This document shows, in pieces, positions 47,431 through 58,936 of a stretch of 64,000 nucleotides of DNA. How positions within the stretch are numbered: position 1 is the stretch's first letter; each line of letters begins with the position of its first letter. The notes under the pieces were generated by a model, which was not told where the DNA came from, made no database searches, and saw only the letters and a program-made list of their open reading frames with translations. This DNA comes from Diplocarpon mali (lineage: Eukaryota > Ascomycota > Leotiomycetes > Helotiales > Drepanopezizaceae): positions 1 through 64,000 of the forward strand of contig JAENRP010000084.1 in the NCBI GenBank assembly GCA_024741835.1, in the 5' to 3' direction. Position numbers and translations under genes: made by a program.

Positions 47431-47575
47431 GGGCGCATCCCGGGCTGATTGTTTGTCAGTCTAAGTAGTAGCTGATGATGGTCATTAGGAGTAGCTTACA
47501 TTGAACCGGGGACCTCTCGCAATCATTGATTAGAGTGAACCCTAAGCGAGAATCATACCGCTAGACCAATGCACC
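47431..47575 (-). tRNA. tRNA-Pro(AGG) with anticodon intron and a T-loop insert
   Basis: Reading the minus strand from 47,575: acceptor GGTGCAT, TG, D-arm with A-box GGTCTAGCGGTA, anticodon stem CTCGC, loop TTAGGG, an 18-nt intron, T, stem GCGAG, variable AGGTC, T-stem CCCGG, loop TTCAAT, then a 55-nt insert (47,499-47,445), then C, T-stem CCGGG, acceptor ATGCGCC and discriminator C. With both inserts removed every arm pairs fully (one G-T wobble in the acceptor), the anticodon is AGG, and the body is almost base for base the known fungal tRNA-Pro. The first intron sits after position 37, where eukaryotic tRNA introns belong. The second splits the B-box after GGTTCAAT. Whether the gene is transcribed and matured or is killed by the insert is unknown; the intact stems and terminator argue for function. 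Confidence 0.88.
47445..47499 (-). other. 55-nt spliceosomal-intron-like insert in the tRNA T-loop
   Basis: The insert begins GTAAGC, ends CAG, and has a CTGAC branch-like motif about 12 nt before the end. Its length equals that of the mRNA introns in this window (44-75 bp). Its borders are unique: no shift by one base in either direction keeps the T-loop at TTCAATC. It has no terminal repeats or flanking duplication. It lies between tRNA positions 59 and 60, where the tRNA splicing endonuclease is not known to cut in fungi. Confidence 0.85.
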
Positions 47576-48159
47576 TGAGTATGCCTCCGTTGGCAACTAA
47601 ACTATTTATAATTAAGTCTTTATCTAACTATGGCCTGGATCACTTGTGTATAAAATTTTGTACCGGGTGATCTGTTCATAGTATCTGGGTTTCGCTGGTG
47701 GGTATGGTAAAATGCAATCAGTCTTTATGACACAGGACACGTAAAAAGCGAATACACACGCCAAGGAGAGAGAGACTCGCACTTTCTTATCATTCATTTA
47801 GCTGTTTTCCACACGAAAGGTCAAGATACGTCCTCTGATCATAATGAAACATTTCACTTCCTTGGAGAAACCATGAATGCAAAATCTAATGTTTGCAAGT
47901 CGTGTAAGCCTTTTCAAGACAACAATAATATTCATATCTATCTGCGGACAAGCTTTATACGCCACATATACAGAAGACGGCTCGGCGAAACTTCGAGGCA
48001 GAAACACAACATGTGCTGAGATCTGAACGATCTAAAACATCCGAAGCAGTTCCGACGTCAAGACTCGGTATAGCATCTCATACATGGATTTCTTCCTAAT
48101 TAGGAGCACTGCGTGGAAAAGTCATGTAGAAGTAACATGGGTGCACGAGAGGCGTTGGA
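47576..48159. other. Intergenic region upstream of the tRNA gene
   Basis: AT-leaning sequence with no supported gene. A 69-codon frame on the minus strand (47,798-48,007) has no recognisable content. The left boundary of the MFS transcript probably lies near 48,100. Confidence 0.45.
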
Positions 48160-48242
48160 CTAGATGCCAGTAATTTCCTCGTCGACGAGGAGGTCGGGGT
48201 CGAGAGTGGGACTCTGGTGTTCGGGGGCAAGCGTGATGGTGT
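48160..48242 (-). other. Possible extra 3' exon of the MFS gene
   Basis: After a CTTGCAG acceptor (ending 48,243) the minus strand reads 26 codons with acidic, protein-like content (TITLAPEHQSPTLDPDLLVDE in pattern), then TAG. It lies just downstream of the MFS stop at 48,304. The only in-phase donor I see, GTAGCT near 48,346, would replace the last nine or so residues of the transporter. Another donor, GTCTCC, is out of phase. It is offered as an alternative C-terminus, not as an established exon. Confidence 0.35.
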
Positions 48243-48303
48243 CTGCAAGGTAGACTACGTAAAGTCAGTACTAGACGTAGGGAAAGTGAGGTGGATCTGA
48301 AAG

Positions 48304-50139
48304 TTAAAGAGAGGGAGACGAGCTATTCGGTCTGATGAACCAGCTACACCCCGCCGCAACGACGAAACAAACCGCCAATACAACGAACACCGCCTGCGGG
48401 AACGTGCCCACAGTGTTCGCGTATATTAGGTTGAAAACCACCGGACAAACAACTCTGGCCAAGGCGTGCAGCAAGCCCGTCGCGCCGAGCAGCTGGCCTA
48501 CCCGGTCACACGGCACGTGTTTGGTGAGCGCGGATTGCAACGTCGGGCTGCCTACGGCGCCTAGAGAGGCGAGGATACCAGCGAGCACAAACAGCGCCGG
48601 GGTGCGTGACACAGCGTACCCTACGTACCCGATGACCTCCGCCACGACGGCGACGCGGATGATCGCCAGATCGAGGGTATCGGACCCGGTGTTCGGCTGC
48701 GCGACGGCGAAGCCCAACTCTATGCGCTCGCGGTCAGCGCGGCGAGTGCGCACCAGGTAGTTGAGAAGCGGGAGGACAGTGACTAGTGCCGAGACGCGGC
48801 AGACATTGACGAGGGAGGTGAAAACGCTGATCTCGGCGGTGCCCCAAGCGAATTGGAAGCCGAGGTAGTAAACAGATACAGTGACAGCGCCCATGGCAAC
48901 GCCAAACACGACGGTGTCGACGAGGGAGAGGAGGATGAGGTTGGCGCGCAGGGCGGAGGAGGTTCCAGGCCCCGTTGGCCAGAGGATTTTGAGTGGCGAG
49001 AGGATGTTAATTTTGCCGAAGAACGCGAGGAGGGCTGTTTGTTTGTCTTTGCCAAGTGCGCCATTGAGATGAGATGTTTCGAGACCGGGGCTTCTTTCTG
49101 CGGCGTGACGCTCTCGTGCGAGGGTTTGACGTTTCGCTGTGAGTGACTCGGGGACGACGAGCAGGAGGAAAGCGATGAATGCTGTGTGGATTCCCAGAGC
49201 CATGTAGAAAGTGGTCAAGATGGACCCCGTCACTTTTACGAGAAAAGCGGCGAGGAGCGGACCAACTGCTATGCCAGAAAACAGACAAGCGTGAAAATAC
49301 CCAAAAGCCACTGCTCGCTTGGGGGGAGGGGTACAATCCGCCGCATAGGCGTGGGTCAGAGCCATTCCGGCAGTGAAAGAGCCGCATAATCCATCAAACA
49401 CAGAGCCAACAAGGATCCACTGGTAGCTGAAGGCCTCTGGATATCTGCCAGCAAGGATAGTGATGATCTCGCCGATGAAAGCACCCAAACTGGTGATCGT
49501 GAGGAAATTCAAACGCCCATAACGATCAGAGAGTGCTCCTAGTTTGGGCGACATAACCGCACTCAAAGTGCCTGTGATAATCGTCATATAGAGTGTGAAC
49601 TTCGTAGCCAAAGCTTGCACTTCTGGGATTCGACACTGCGGATTATCCGAGCCTAGCAAGACGGGCGTGAAGACGTGATGCGGATTCGCCGAGGACTTCT
49701 CAATAAAGTACTCTCGGCACACGAGCGACAAGATCATATTGAGCTTCGGCACCAAGATACCGCCCGCCGCGAGCGCATAGAAGAAGAATGGGGGCAGCAG
49801 CCAGTACATCTGCGTTTACAGTATCAGCACCACTCTGCCGCCGCGGATTGTAATCAGCACGACACTCACCGAAGGTTTATGCCACCACGTCAAGCCATCG
49901 TAGTCGGCATAGCCCTCCCATTCTTGCGTCTTGCCATTCCCGTTCTCGTTCCCATCACCATGCCCAGTCCCAGAGGGACTCGTACTCCCACTGGCCAGCA
50001 GTGGAGTCACCTCATCGCTGCCCAGCGGCTTCCATCCAGCATCGGCGGCATGTCTCCGCAGCGAGTTCTCCGCGCCCCAGGTCCCGTCCGTCGGCCCAGT
50101 ATGTCCTCCTCGGTCGCTTTCTTCATTTCCGCTGGCCAT
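48304..50139 (-). CDS. Major facilitator superfamily transporter
   Basis: Two exons, 50,139-49,870 and 49,809-48,304, with a 60-bp intron (GTGAGT donor, GCAG acceptor, phase 0) give 591 residues. Exon 1 encodes about 90 hydrophilic residues (cytosolic N-terminus, Gly/Asn-rich). Exon 2 contains the membrane part, apparently twelve helices in two halves, with the MFS motif A form SPKLGALSDRYGRL between helices 2 and 3 and a cytosolic loop (about residues 310-350) between the halves. It belongs to the TetA-like/MFS_1 group of fungal plasma- or vacuolar-membrane carriers; the substrate cannot be read from the sequence. A short acidic C-terminus on another exon (48,242-48,160) is possible. Confidence 0.88.
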
Positions 50140-50977
50140 GGTGGCCGTCGTCGGATGGGAGGCTTTGTCGCGCGTAGGCGCGGTACATGGAACCGTGTCT
50201 CAGGGGTGGAAGTCGCCCTGCGAATAGTTGCAGGCCTGTCCTGTCCCTCTTCTCTGCAATACAGCGATGTGAAGATATCGAGCGGACGAGCAGCGGACGA
50301 GCAGCAGAACGCGGAGGTTTGATTATGAGGCAAGTTGTTTATCTAGATCCTATCGTGCTGTGGCGCACGCCCAGCCCAGATAGGAAGTATACACCTCATG
50401 CGCGTCCGAGCTCATGCCGCCCAACCACCCCAAGGTAAATATCGTACTGTGTCAGTTGACTCGGTCTGCTGGGCCGCAGCGCGGAAATGCGCCTCAGGGA
50501 CGGCATTCCGGTTCGCGGATCAGTGCTTTTACCAATCTCTTGCCAATGCGAGCATCGCGTGCTGGGATCTCAGGCCGATGATGGAAACTCGATTCGGAGC
50601 TCGCTAGATTCGGAGCTTTGGATATGCCATCACTTCTTTTAAACGATGGGAATTCGAATAGAGAGTATCACGGGGCTTACACAGAAATCCACTCAACTTG
50701 CGGCCAAAGACGTGCATACATCGTGAAATGGCCGGCTGTCGCACAGGCGATAGATAGGTGGCACCTTTGTTGTTGTCAACAAGAAGCCGAGTGGTGACAT
50801 AATGCATCACAGTAGCTCGTTCCGCTGCAAGTCTGCATCATCATCTCCGCCTCGGCAATATGCAAACCCAGGGTCTGCCTCATTCTAACAGCCGAATAGC
50901 CTCAACATCTGTAGTCGCGTAATATACACGGCGCTCTGCTCAGATAAGTAGAAATGGTACATTCGCTAGCCTGTACT
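50140..50977. other. Intergenic region between MFS gene and hem15
   Basis: It contains the MFS promoter and the 3' flank of the ferrochelatase gene. A short direct repeat GCGGACGAGCA lies at about 50,282-50,300. No gene is seen. Confidence 0.5.
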
Positions 50978-52366
<1,389 letters not shown>

Positions 52367-52669
52367 ATCGAAGGTTTTGGTGGTTGGAATGAGATGCGTG
52401 TTTTGAAACGGGCTCTCAGTGACCGGACAGCTCTACGTAGCCATGACTTAAAATCTGCTAGGGACAGGGTTCAGGCGGCAGTGACGGCGCTCATCCACCG
52501 AGTGTCCAATCAAATCTCGTGGGTTTGACTGTCTTCATCACGTGTCTTCGTGAAATGCGACCGGCTAGACGCGTCTGCCTCGTTCCAACTCCCTTTCCAT
52601 GCGCTCAACCACTCACTCAAACAGAATCACGACTTTGACGTAACACCTTAAAGGAACCATACCACAGAT
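52367..52669. promoter_or_regulatory. Bidirectional promoter hem15/ku70
   Basis: The start codons of the two divergent genes are only 303 bp apart, so both promoters must share this interval. A CCAAT-type box lies at about 52,504-52,508 (TGTCCAATCAAAT). No TATA box is evident. Confidence 0.6.
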
Positions 52670-54725
52670 ATGGGAGATCCCAAACCACCCTGGCAGACAG
52701 AAGAGGACGAGGAGGAAGAGGATTACGACGAGAACGTAAGTCTCGCGAGACCACAGCAGAACTCTACTGAAATCCTCAGAACTATGTCTCCCAACATGAC
52801 GCCGTCCTCTTCGCCATCGAGGTCAGTCGCTCGATGACCACAGAGCCTCCCAAATCCGACGAGAAGAGGGCGGGAAAGGACAGTCCCGTCTTCGCAGCCC
52901 TCAAGTGTGCATACCAGATCATGACGCAGCGCATTATCTCCAGCCCGAAGGACATGATGGGCGTGCTGCTATTCGGCACTGAGAAGTCCAAGTTTCAGGA
53001 TGACGAGTCAAGTAGTCGGGGGACTATATCATACCCACACTGCTACCTGTTAAGTGACTTGTGCGTACCGTCTGCAGGAGATGTCAAGACCTTGCGGGGG
53101 GTTGCCAACAATGAGGAAGAAGCTGCCGAGTTGCTTGTTCCTTCTGAAGAGCCAGTCTCCATGTCGAACGTGCTATTCTGCGCCAACCAGGTCTTCACAA
53201 CCAGAGCCCCTACTTTCGGATCACGACGACTGTTCATCATCACTGATAGAGACGATCCACATTCCTCGGACAAAGCTGCTCGATCGCAGGCCACAGTCAG
53301 AGCTAAGGATTTGTATGATCTTGGTGTTGTAATTGAGCTTTTTCCCATCTCGCACCCTGATCAGGAATTCGATCGGTCAAGATTCTACGATGTACGTTGT
53401 AGGGGCCCCGGGTAGAGACGTAGCTAAGCTTGTAGGACATCATCTACCGAGACCCTGGGGAGGGAGAAGACCTGTGCGTTGCACGCCCCAACCTCAAGTC
53501 TTCTGGTGGAGGGATATCTCTGCTCTCCAACCTTCTATCAGATGTCAATTCGAAGCGGGTTGCGAAGAGGGCATTGTTCTCAGACCTTCCATTCGAGATA
53601 GGCCCAGATCTGACGATATCCGTCAAGGGTTACAATCTCCTGCAAAAGCAGCTCCCAGCACGATCATGCTATATCTACGAAAAAGGCGAACGCTTCGAGC
53701 TGGCGCACGGACAGTGCGAGAGAGTCACGGCCGACGCGAACCATCGAGTCACGAAGGGAGAGCTCCGCAAGGCATACAAGTTTGGTGGAAGCGAGGTCAT
53801 CTTTACTGCCGAGGAGCAGACGAAGCTGAGATTCTTCGAGTCTCCAGTTCTGCGCATCATCGGATTCAAACCACAATCTATGCTTCCGATTTGGGCATCG
53901 GTCCGGAAGGCCACCTTTATCTACCCTAGCGAGGATGGATACGTAGGCTCTACTCGGACCTTCGCGGCCCTGTGGAAGAAGCTTCTGAAAGACCGAATCT
54001 TGGGTCTGGCGTGGTTTATTGCAAGAGCAAACGCCACACCTCTCATCGTAGCCATTCTCCCATCTGCGGAGAGAGTCGACGGGACTACCGGTGCTCCGGT
54101 CGTCCCGCAAGGCCTGTGGCTGTACCCATTGCCCTTCGCGGATGACATCCGACGAACGCCCGACCTGCCCAGGCCTCTTTTAGCCCCCGACAACGTCGTC
54201 GACGAGATGAGAAGAGTCGTGCAACAATTGCAACTGCCCAAGGCTATCTACGACCCCACCAAGTACCCCAACCCCTACCTACAGGCCCACTACAAGTGGC
54301 TCCAGATCATGGCCTTGGATGACGAGGTCCCCGACGAGGGCGTGCCAGTAATCGACGACCAAACGATCCCCAAGTTCCGCCAGATCAACAAGAGGGCAGG
54401 TGAGTATATCAGCCAGTGGGGCCAAGTCTTGGACGAACAAACTCGCGCGTATCAAAAGGCCCAATACGGAGGCATCGACGGCGCAAGGCTGAAGCGTGCT
54501 AGCGACGACGACGGAGACGGGGCCCGTCACAAGCGAATTAAAATGGAGAAGGCTGGACTGGAGGGTATGAGCATGAACGAGCTGAAGAACATTGTTGGTT
54601 CCGGGGGGGTGGGCAGGTTTACGATCGCTGAGCTGAAGGGATTCTGTCATGCGAAAGGCCTGAGTCCGGTCGGGAAGAAGGCAGAGCTTGCGGAGAGGGT
54701 TGAGCAGTGGGTCGAGGAGAACTAG
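52670..54725 (+). CDS. ku70: Ku70, DNA end-binding subunit for non-homologous end joining
   Basis: Three exons, 52,670-52,735, 52,780-53,391 and 53,436-54,725, with two 44-bp introns in phase 0, give 655 residues. Ku70 pairs with Ku80 to form a ring that threads onto broken DNA ends and recruits ligase IV; it also acts at telomeres. Visible parts are an acidic N-terminus ([12 protein letters not shown]), a von Willebrand-A-like domain (about 30-235; [37 protein letters not shown]), the core barrel (about 255-480; [41 protein letters not shown]), a C-terminal arm, and a SAP DNA-binding domain (about 605-655; [20 protein letters not shown]). The length and order match filamentous-fungal Ku70. 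Confidence 0.96.
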
Positions 54726-56414
54726 GAATCCGGGGGAAGGGAGGAGGGGTGGATGCGCCGGGAGGCTGGCTGGGTGTATGGCTGGGTGCATGGCTGCCCG
54801 ACGACCTGCCATTCATATCCGTACAGATCTGAATCGAGCTGCAAGGTAGCGAATGGTCAAGGTGGAGGTGTATCCATACTTATGGCATGGTAGGTACAAC
54901 CAAGGCGAGGTGGTTTGGCTCTTCTCATACTGTCCTCGCCTCGCCTGCCGTAAAACGCCGTGCTCCTCTGCGGGTTTCCCCTCATATGCGGCGGGAGCGT
55001 CGAGAGATGGACACCAACGAGTCTACAGAGTAGTATTGCTCCGGATATTCCGTGGGCCCCGGGTGATTTGATTATTCTAGACCAGGCCTTGCTCGCAGGT
55101 CCGGGCCGCGGCGGAATCTGACCAGTAGTCATGAATGGGAGTACCTGCGAAGGCATACTGGAGCTGCATGTGCTGCGACGAGCGCGCTGACGAGTTGGGG
55201 TCGGGGCTCGAGCAGACATGAGAAGGGAGAATGCAAGGTTGTTGTTGCTCTTCTGCCGAGGGTACAGCTCGGGGGGGGGGGGTTGTTGGATGATGGACGG
55301 AGTGTGCGCGTTGGCGTTGGGCGAGAGGTCCGGTCAGGAGGTCGGTCGGGAGAGCAGGTCGTGCTGCTTCTCCGGCACTGGAAAGGTGAAGGGCTGGCTG
55401 CCTCCCTTGGGTACGCAAGCAGTAGGGATGGAAAAGGGTTCTTTGCGTATCCCTGGCGCCCTTGCAAAACCACGACGAGGAAAAGAAGAAGCAAGACGTC
55501 GGAAAGACAAGCTGTCGTGGTTCGGCGAGCCCGAGGGCCGCTCCGAAGACCTGGAATTGGATCCAAGATCGATGGCATCCCCCCCGCGGATCTCCTCCCC
55601 GCATCCCCCGCCACGTTCCCATTCCCCGCGTCCCGCGTCCTGCTCACGCGTCGGAGATGAGGCGTGGGAGCGCAAATGTCGATGGTGTAGCTGCGACGGT
55701 CCTATCGCACCCCAGATCGGTGGCCCGCGACCAAATGCGCCGGAGCCGAGGTCCCTGCCAGGGAATCCTGCGACGAAGTCTTATTTTGGAAAAGCCGACG
55801 GCATTCCTGGCGGCGGGGTGCTGGTCCTGCGTGGCGGAGGGGGTAAGCTTTTGTCCAAGACCGTCGGGCGCAGACGGCCGGGACTTGGAGGCCGAGGCGC
55901 ATGCCGGGTGCTCGGGGTGGGACGAGCGCGGAGATGGGATGGATGGGTGGATGGAGGGCTGGCTGGGCGGATGGACGGCGGCATTGTTGGCGGCTTTGTT
56001 GGCTGCTTTGCTTTGCTTGATCGATGGAGCGACGTGATCGCAAGACTCCCGCCGTGGACGGGGAATGTGTGGAGGCCGGCTGGTGTGGAGGTGTTGAGGT
56101 CGCCGTCGGACCTGGACATGCTGCTTGGGGCAGCTGGGAGTCGCTGAGCCCCGGACAGCTTGGCCGGCGCCACGAAAGCAGCAGGCGGGAAACATCGCCA
56201 GAAATATCGCCCGAAATATCGGCGGATATATGGCCCCAAGCATCCCGTCGACCGAGGTCGAGACGCCGCTGGCCGCGATACCGTCGACAAGTCAGCGAGC
56301 CCACGGTGTTCTCCCCGTTGGATCGGGCCAGGATCCGCGCGGCGCGACACCAGGGGGACGGGCTGAGCCACACTCGCAGCTCCAGGACCGGGGTCAACGG
56401 GCACTTGAAAATAC

Positions 56415-56462
56415 ACCCCTCCCCCTCCCCCTCCCCCTCCTCCTCCTCCTCCTCCTCCCCTC
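56415..56462 (+). promoter_or_regulatory. CT-rich tract upstream of the DUF300 gene
   Basis: Runs of CCCCCT pass into CTC triplets. Pyrimidine tracts on the coding strand are common just upstream of transcription starts in filamentous fungi. This one lies about 650 bp before the start codon, so its role as promoter element is only a suggestion. Confidence 0.35.
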
Positions 56463-56568
56463 ACGCGTCGGTGGTCATCATCCACCACTCAAGCAACAAC
56501 CACCACTCGAATCGCGGTCGATTCCCGGAAACGACAGTACGGCAACGGCACGGGTATCGATCAGAGCA

Positions 56569-56692
56569 GAGCAAGCAAGGGCAAGCAAAGGGCAAGCAAA
56601 GGGCAAGCAAAGGGCAAGCAAGGGCAAGCAGGGCAGGCAGGACAAGCAGGACAAGCAGACCAAGCAGACCAAGCAGACCACAGCAGAGTGTC
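56569..56692. repeat. GGGCAAGCAAA-type short tandem array
   Basis: About four copies of an 11-bp unit (GGGCAAGCAAA) pass into 10-bp variants (GGGCAGGCAG, GACAAGCAGG, ACCAAGCAGA). The gradual drift from one unit to the next is typical of a slippage-made array. Confidence 0.85.
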
Positions 56693-57102
56693 ATCTCCAC
56701 GACGACACGGCCTGACCCCCTCACCCAACCGACCTCGCGGAAGAAGCGTGTTGGAGCCACAACCCGAAGATCAGGGCTGCTTTCCCGCACAGCGCTGGAG
56801 GCCGGTCCATACTCGCAGCTGCGCAGGGCGACGGATCAGATCTCGAGAGACGCCTGCCTTCCAACTCGACAGGGCGAAACGGCATCGCAGGAATTCGGGA
56901 GGTCGGAACACCACCCACACCAACACCCGCGCAGCGCAGACTGGCCAGGACCGACGGCGGGCCATACATGCCTACGTACCTGCGTGCACGTCTCCAGCAA
57001 CCGGGAGGGTAGAGAAGCTGGCCCGGGTCTGCGAGATCGAGCACACCAACCTCCTGAACGAGCGCGCCTCTCGAGAGGCGTGGATGTGCAGCCACCGGAG
57101 CG

Positions 57103-58936
57103 ATGGGTCGTACCTTCAACACCACGTGCAATGCCACGCTGGAGGATATGCGCAGTAGGTTTCCTCCCCGCTGCGCGGGCCCACGGGACACGACACTGAC
57201 AACCACAGTCGGGGGCTCAGAGGAGTACATCGTGGGCCACCTAACCTTCCACACCCTGGGCCTGATCCTCGCCGCCGGGTGCGCTGCCATCGCCATCCTG
57301 CTCTCCTTCTACCTGATCTTCATGCACGCCGCTCATTACACCAAACCACACGAGCAGAGACAGTATGGCCTGGCTCCCCTCCTCCTCTTCCTCGGACCCC
57401 GAGACGTTGGCTGACATCCCCAGCATCATCCGCATCCTCTTCATGATCCCCGTCTACGCCACGGCCTCCTTCCTCTCCTTCTTCTACTACTGGCACGCCG
57501 TCTATTTCCAGGTGCTGTGCGACTGCTACGAAGCCTTCGCCATCGCCTCCTTCTTCGCCCTGCTGTGCCACTACATCGCCCCCGATCTGCACGAGCAGAA
57601 AATCTACTTCCGGAGCATCGAGCCCCGACCCTGGGTCTGGCCCGTCAGCTGGCTCAAGAGATGCTGCGGGGGGGAGAGGGGCCCGTGGAGGACCCCGAGG
57701 AGCGGCTTGACGTGGTTCAATATCATCTGGACGGGCGTGTACCACTACTGCTTCATCCGCGTGTCGATGACGTTCACCGCGGTCCTGACGCAGTACTTCG
57801 GCCGATACTGCGAATCGTCCAACTCGCCCGTGTTTGCGCACATCTGGATCCTGGTCATTGAGGGCGTGGCGGTGACCATTGCCATGTACTGCCTGATTCA
57901 GTTCTATGTCCAGCTCCGGGGCGACCTGGCGCCTCACCGCCCATTCCTCAAGGTCGTCGCCATCAAGCTGGTCATCTTCCTGTCGTTCTGGCAGTCGTTT
58001 ATGATCAGTATCCTCACTTCGGCAACCTTCCAGGTGATCTCCCCGAATTCCAAGATCGCCTACCCGGATCTGAAGGTCGGGCTGCCTTCTCTGTTGCTGT
58101 GCATCGAGATGGCTCTCTTTGCCGTCTTGCACCTGTTCGCGTTCTCGTGGACGCCGTACAGGAGAGCACCCGCCGGCTCGGACGATGCCGCGCCGCCGTT
58201 CGCGCACACGAGTGGACCGAACCACGGCGGCTTCCTCGGCTGCCGGGCTTTCGTCGACGCCATGAACCCTTGGGACCTGGTCAAGGCGTCCGCGCGAGGG
58301 ATGCGATGGCTCTTCGTCGGGGTCAGGCACCGCGAGAACGACGCGTCCTACAAATCCGCAACCGACATCAACAGCCCTCGACACGAGAACCTCAGTCTCC
58401 GATCCGCGAATGCCAGCGCCCCGAGCCTCCCAATCGCCGACGAGTTTCGCCGAAGCAGGTTCGGCTTGCCCGGCTTCGGAGGGAAGAAGCCGAGCGACGA
58501 AGGTGCGGGCCTCATAGCACACGCAGAGCCTCGGGGCCTCGGCTCAGGCTCCCCACGTTCCTACACCCCGTCTGGATACGTCCCGGCCAAGCATCGATAC
58601 GACGTCAACGGGCAGGAAATTAGTTTCGACGGCACCGTCTACCCTGCCCCAACCCCGATGGCGGGCGAGAGCCAAGAAATCGGCGTCGCCATCACCGGGC
58701 CGCCCGATCCGCAGCACAGCCAAGCCGCGCGCCCGTACGTACCTCGTCAGCCGTCGGAGGCGTACCGGGAGGGACTGCGGCAGGGGAGCCGGAGGCAGCT
58801 GACGCCGTCCCAACAGTGGGCGAACTCCAGCCAGCCTATCCCTGCATCCTCCCAGTCGGAAGTCCATGGTGCGCTGTGGGGACCGCAACCCCCCGCAGAC
58901 CAGTCTCCGCCCTCGCAGCGGCAGAATCATCCGTAG
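57103..58936 (+). CDS. DUF300/TMEM184 (OST-alpha family) seven-helix membrane protein
   Basis: Three exons, 57,103-57,154, 57,209-57,362 and 57,424-58,936, with introns of 54 and 61 bp in matching phases, give 572 residues. The N-terminus has two N-glycosylation sequons (FNTTC, CNAT). Hydrophobic segments follow, separated by the family's landmarks: HYTKPHEQRHIIRILFMIPVYA (across the second splice site), the DCYEAFAIASFFALLCHY box, LTWFNIIWTGVYHYCFIR, FGRYCESSNSP and KLVIFLSFWQSFMI. The last 250 or so residues are a Pro/Ser-rich cytosolic tail. Members are organic-solute-transporter-alpha relatives; yeast and plant relatives sit on the vacuole or other endomembranes. Transport in fungi is unproven. 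The long minus-strand frame over the same DNA (57,320-58,522) is a GC-driven mirror. Confidence 0.9.

Larger units (their letters stand above)
54726..57102. other. GC-rich low-complexity intergenic region and leader
   Basis: Overlapping frames of 100-390 codons on both strands (such as plus 55,218-56,147, plus 56,024-57,199, minus 55,702-56,397) come from GC-rich, stop-poor sequence and have no domain, so I do not call genes. Repetitive tracts include GGATGG-type units at 55,938-55,978, AAATATCG units at 56,202-56,222, a CCCCCT/CTCCTC tract at 56,415-56,460, and a GGGCAAGCAAA array at 56,569-56,692. It probably includes the promoter and a long leader of the DUF300 gene. Confidence 0.45.

Noticed and set aside
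55218..57199. Several overlapping frames of 200-390 codons on both strands
   Set aside because: They lie in GC-rich low-complexity DNA, overlap one another, show no domain, and consist mostly of translated short repeats.
57320..58522. A 400-codon minus-strand frame opposite the DUF300 gene
   Set aside because: It is the mirror of a GC-rich coding exon; the plus strand has clear family motifs and consistent introns, the minus frame has none.
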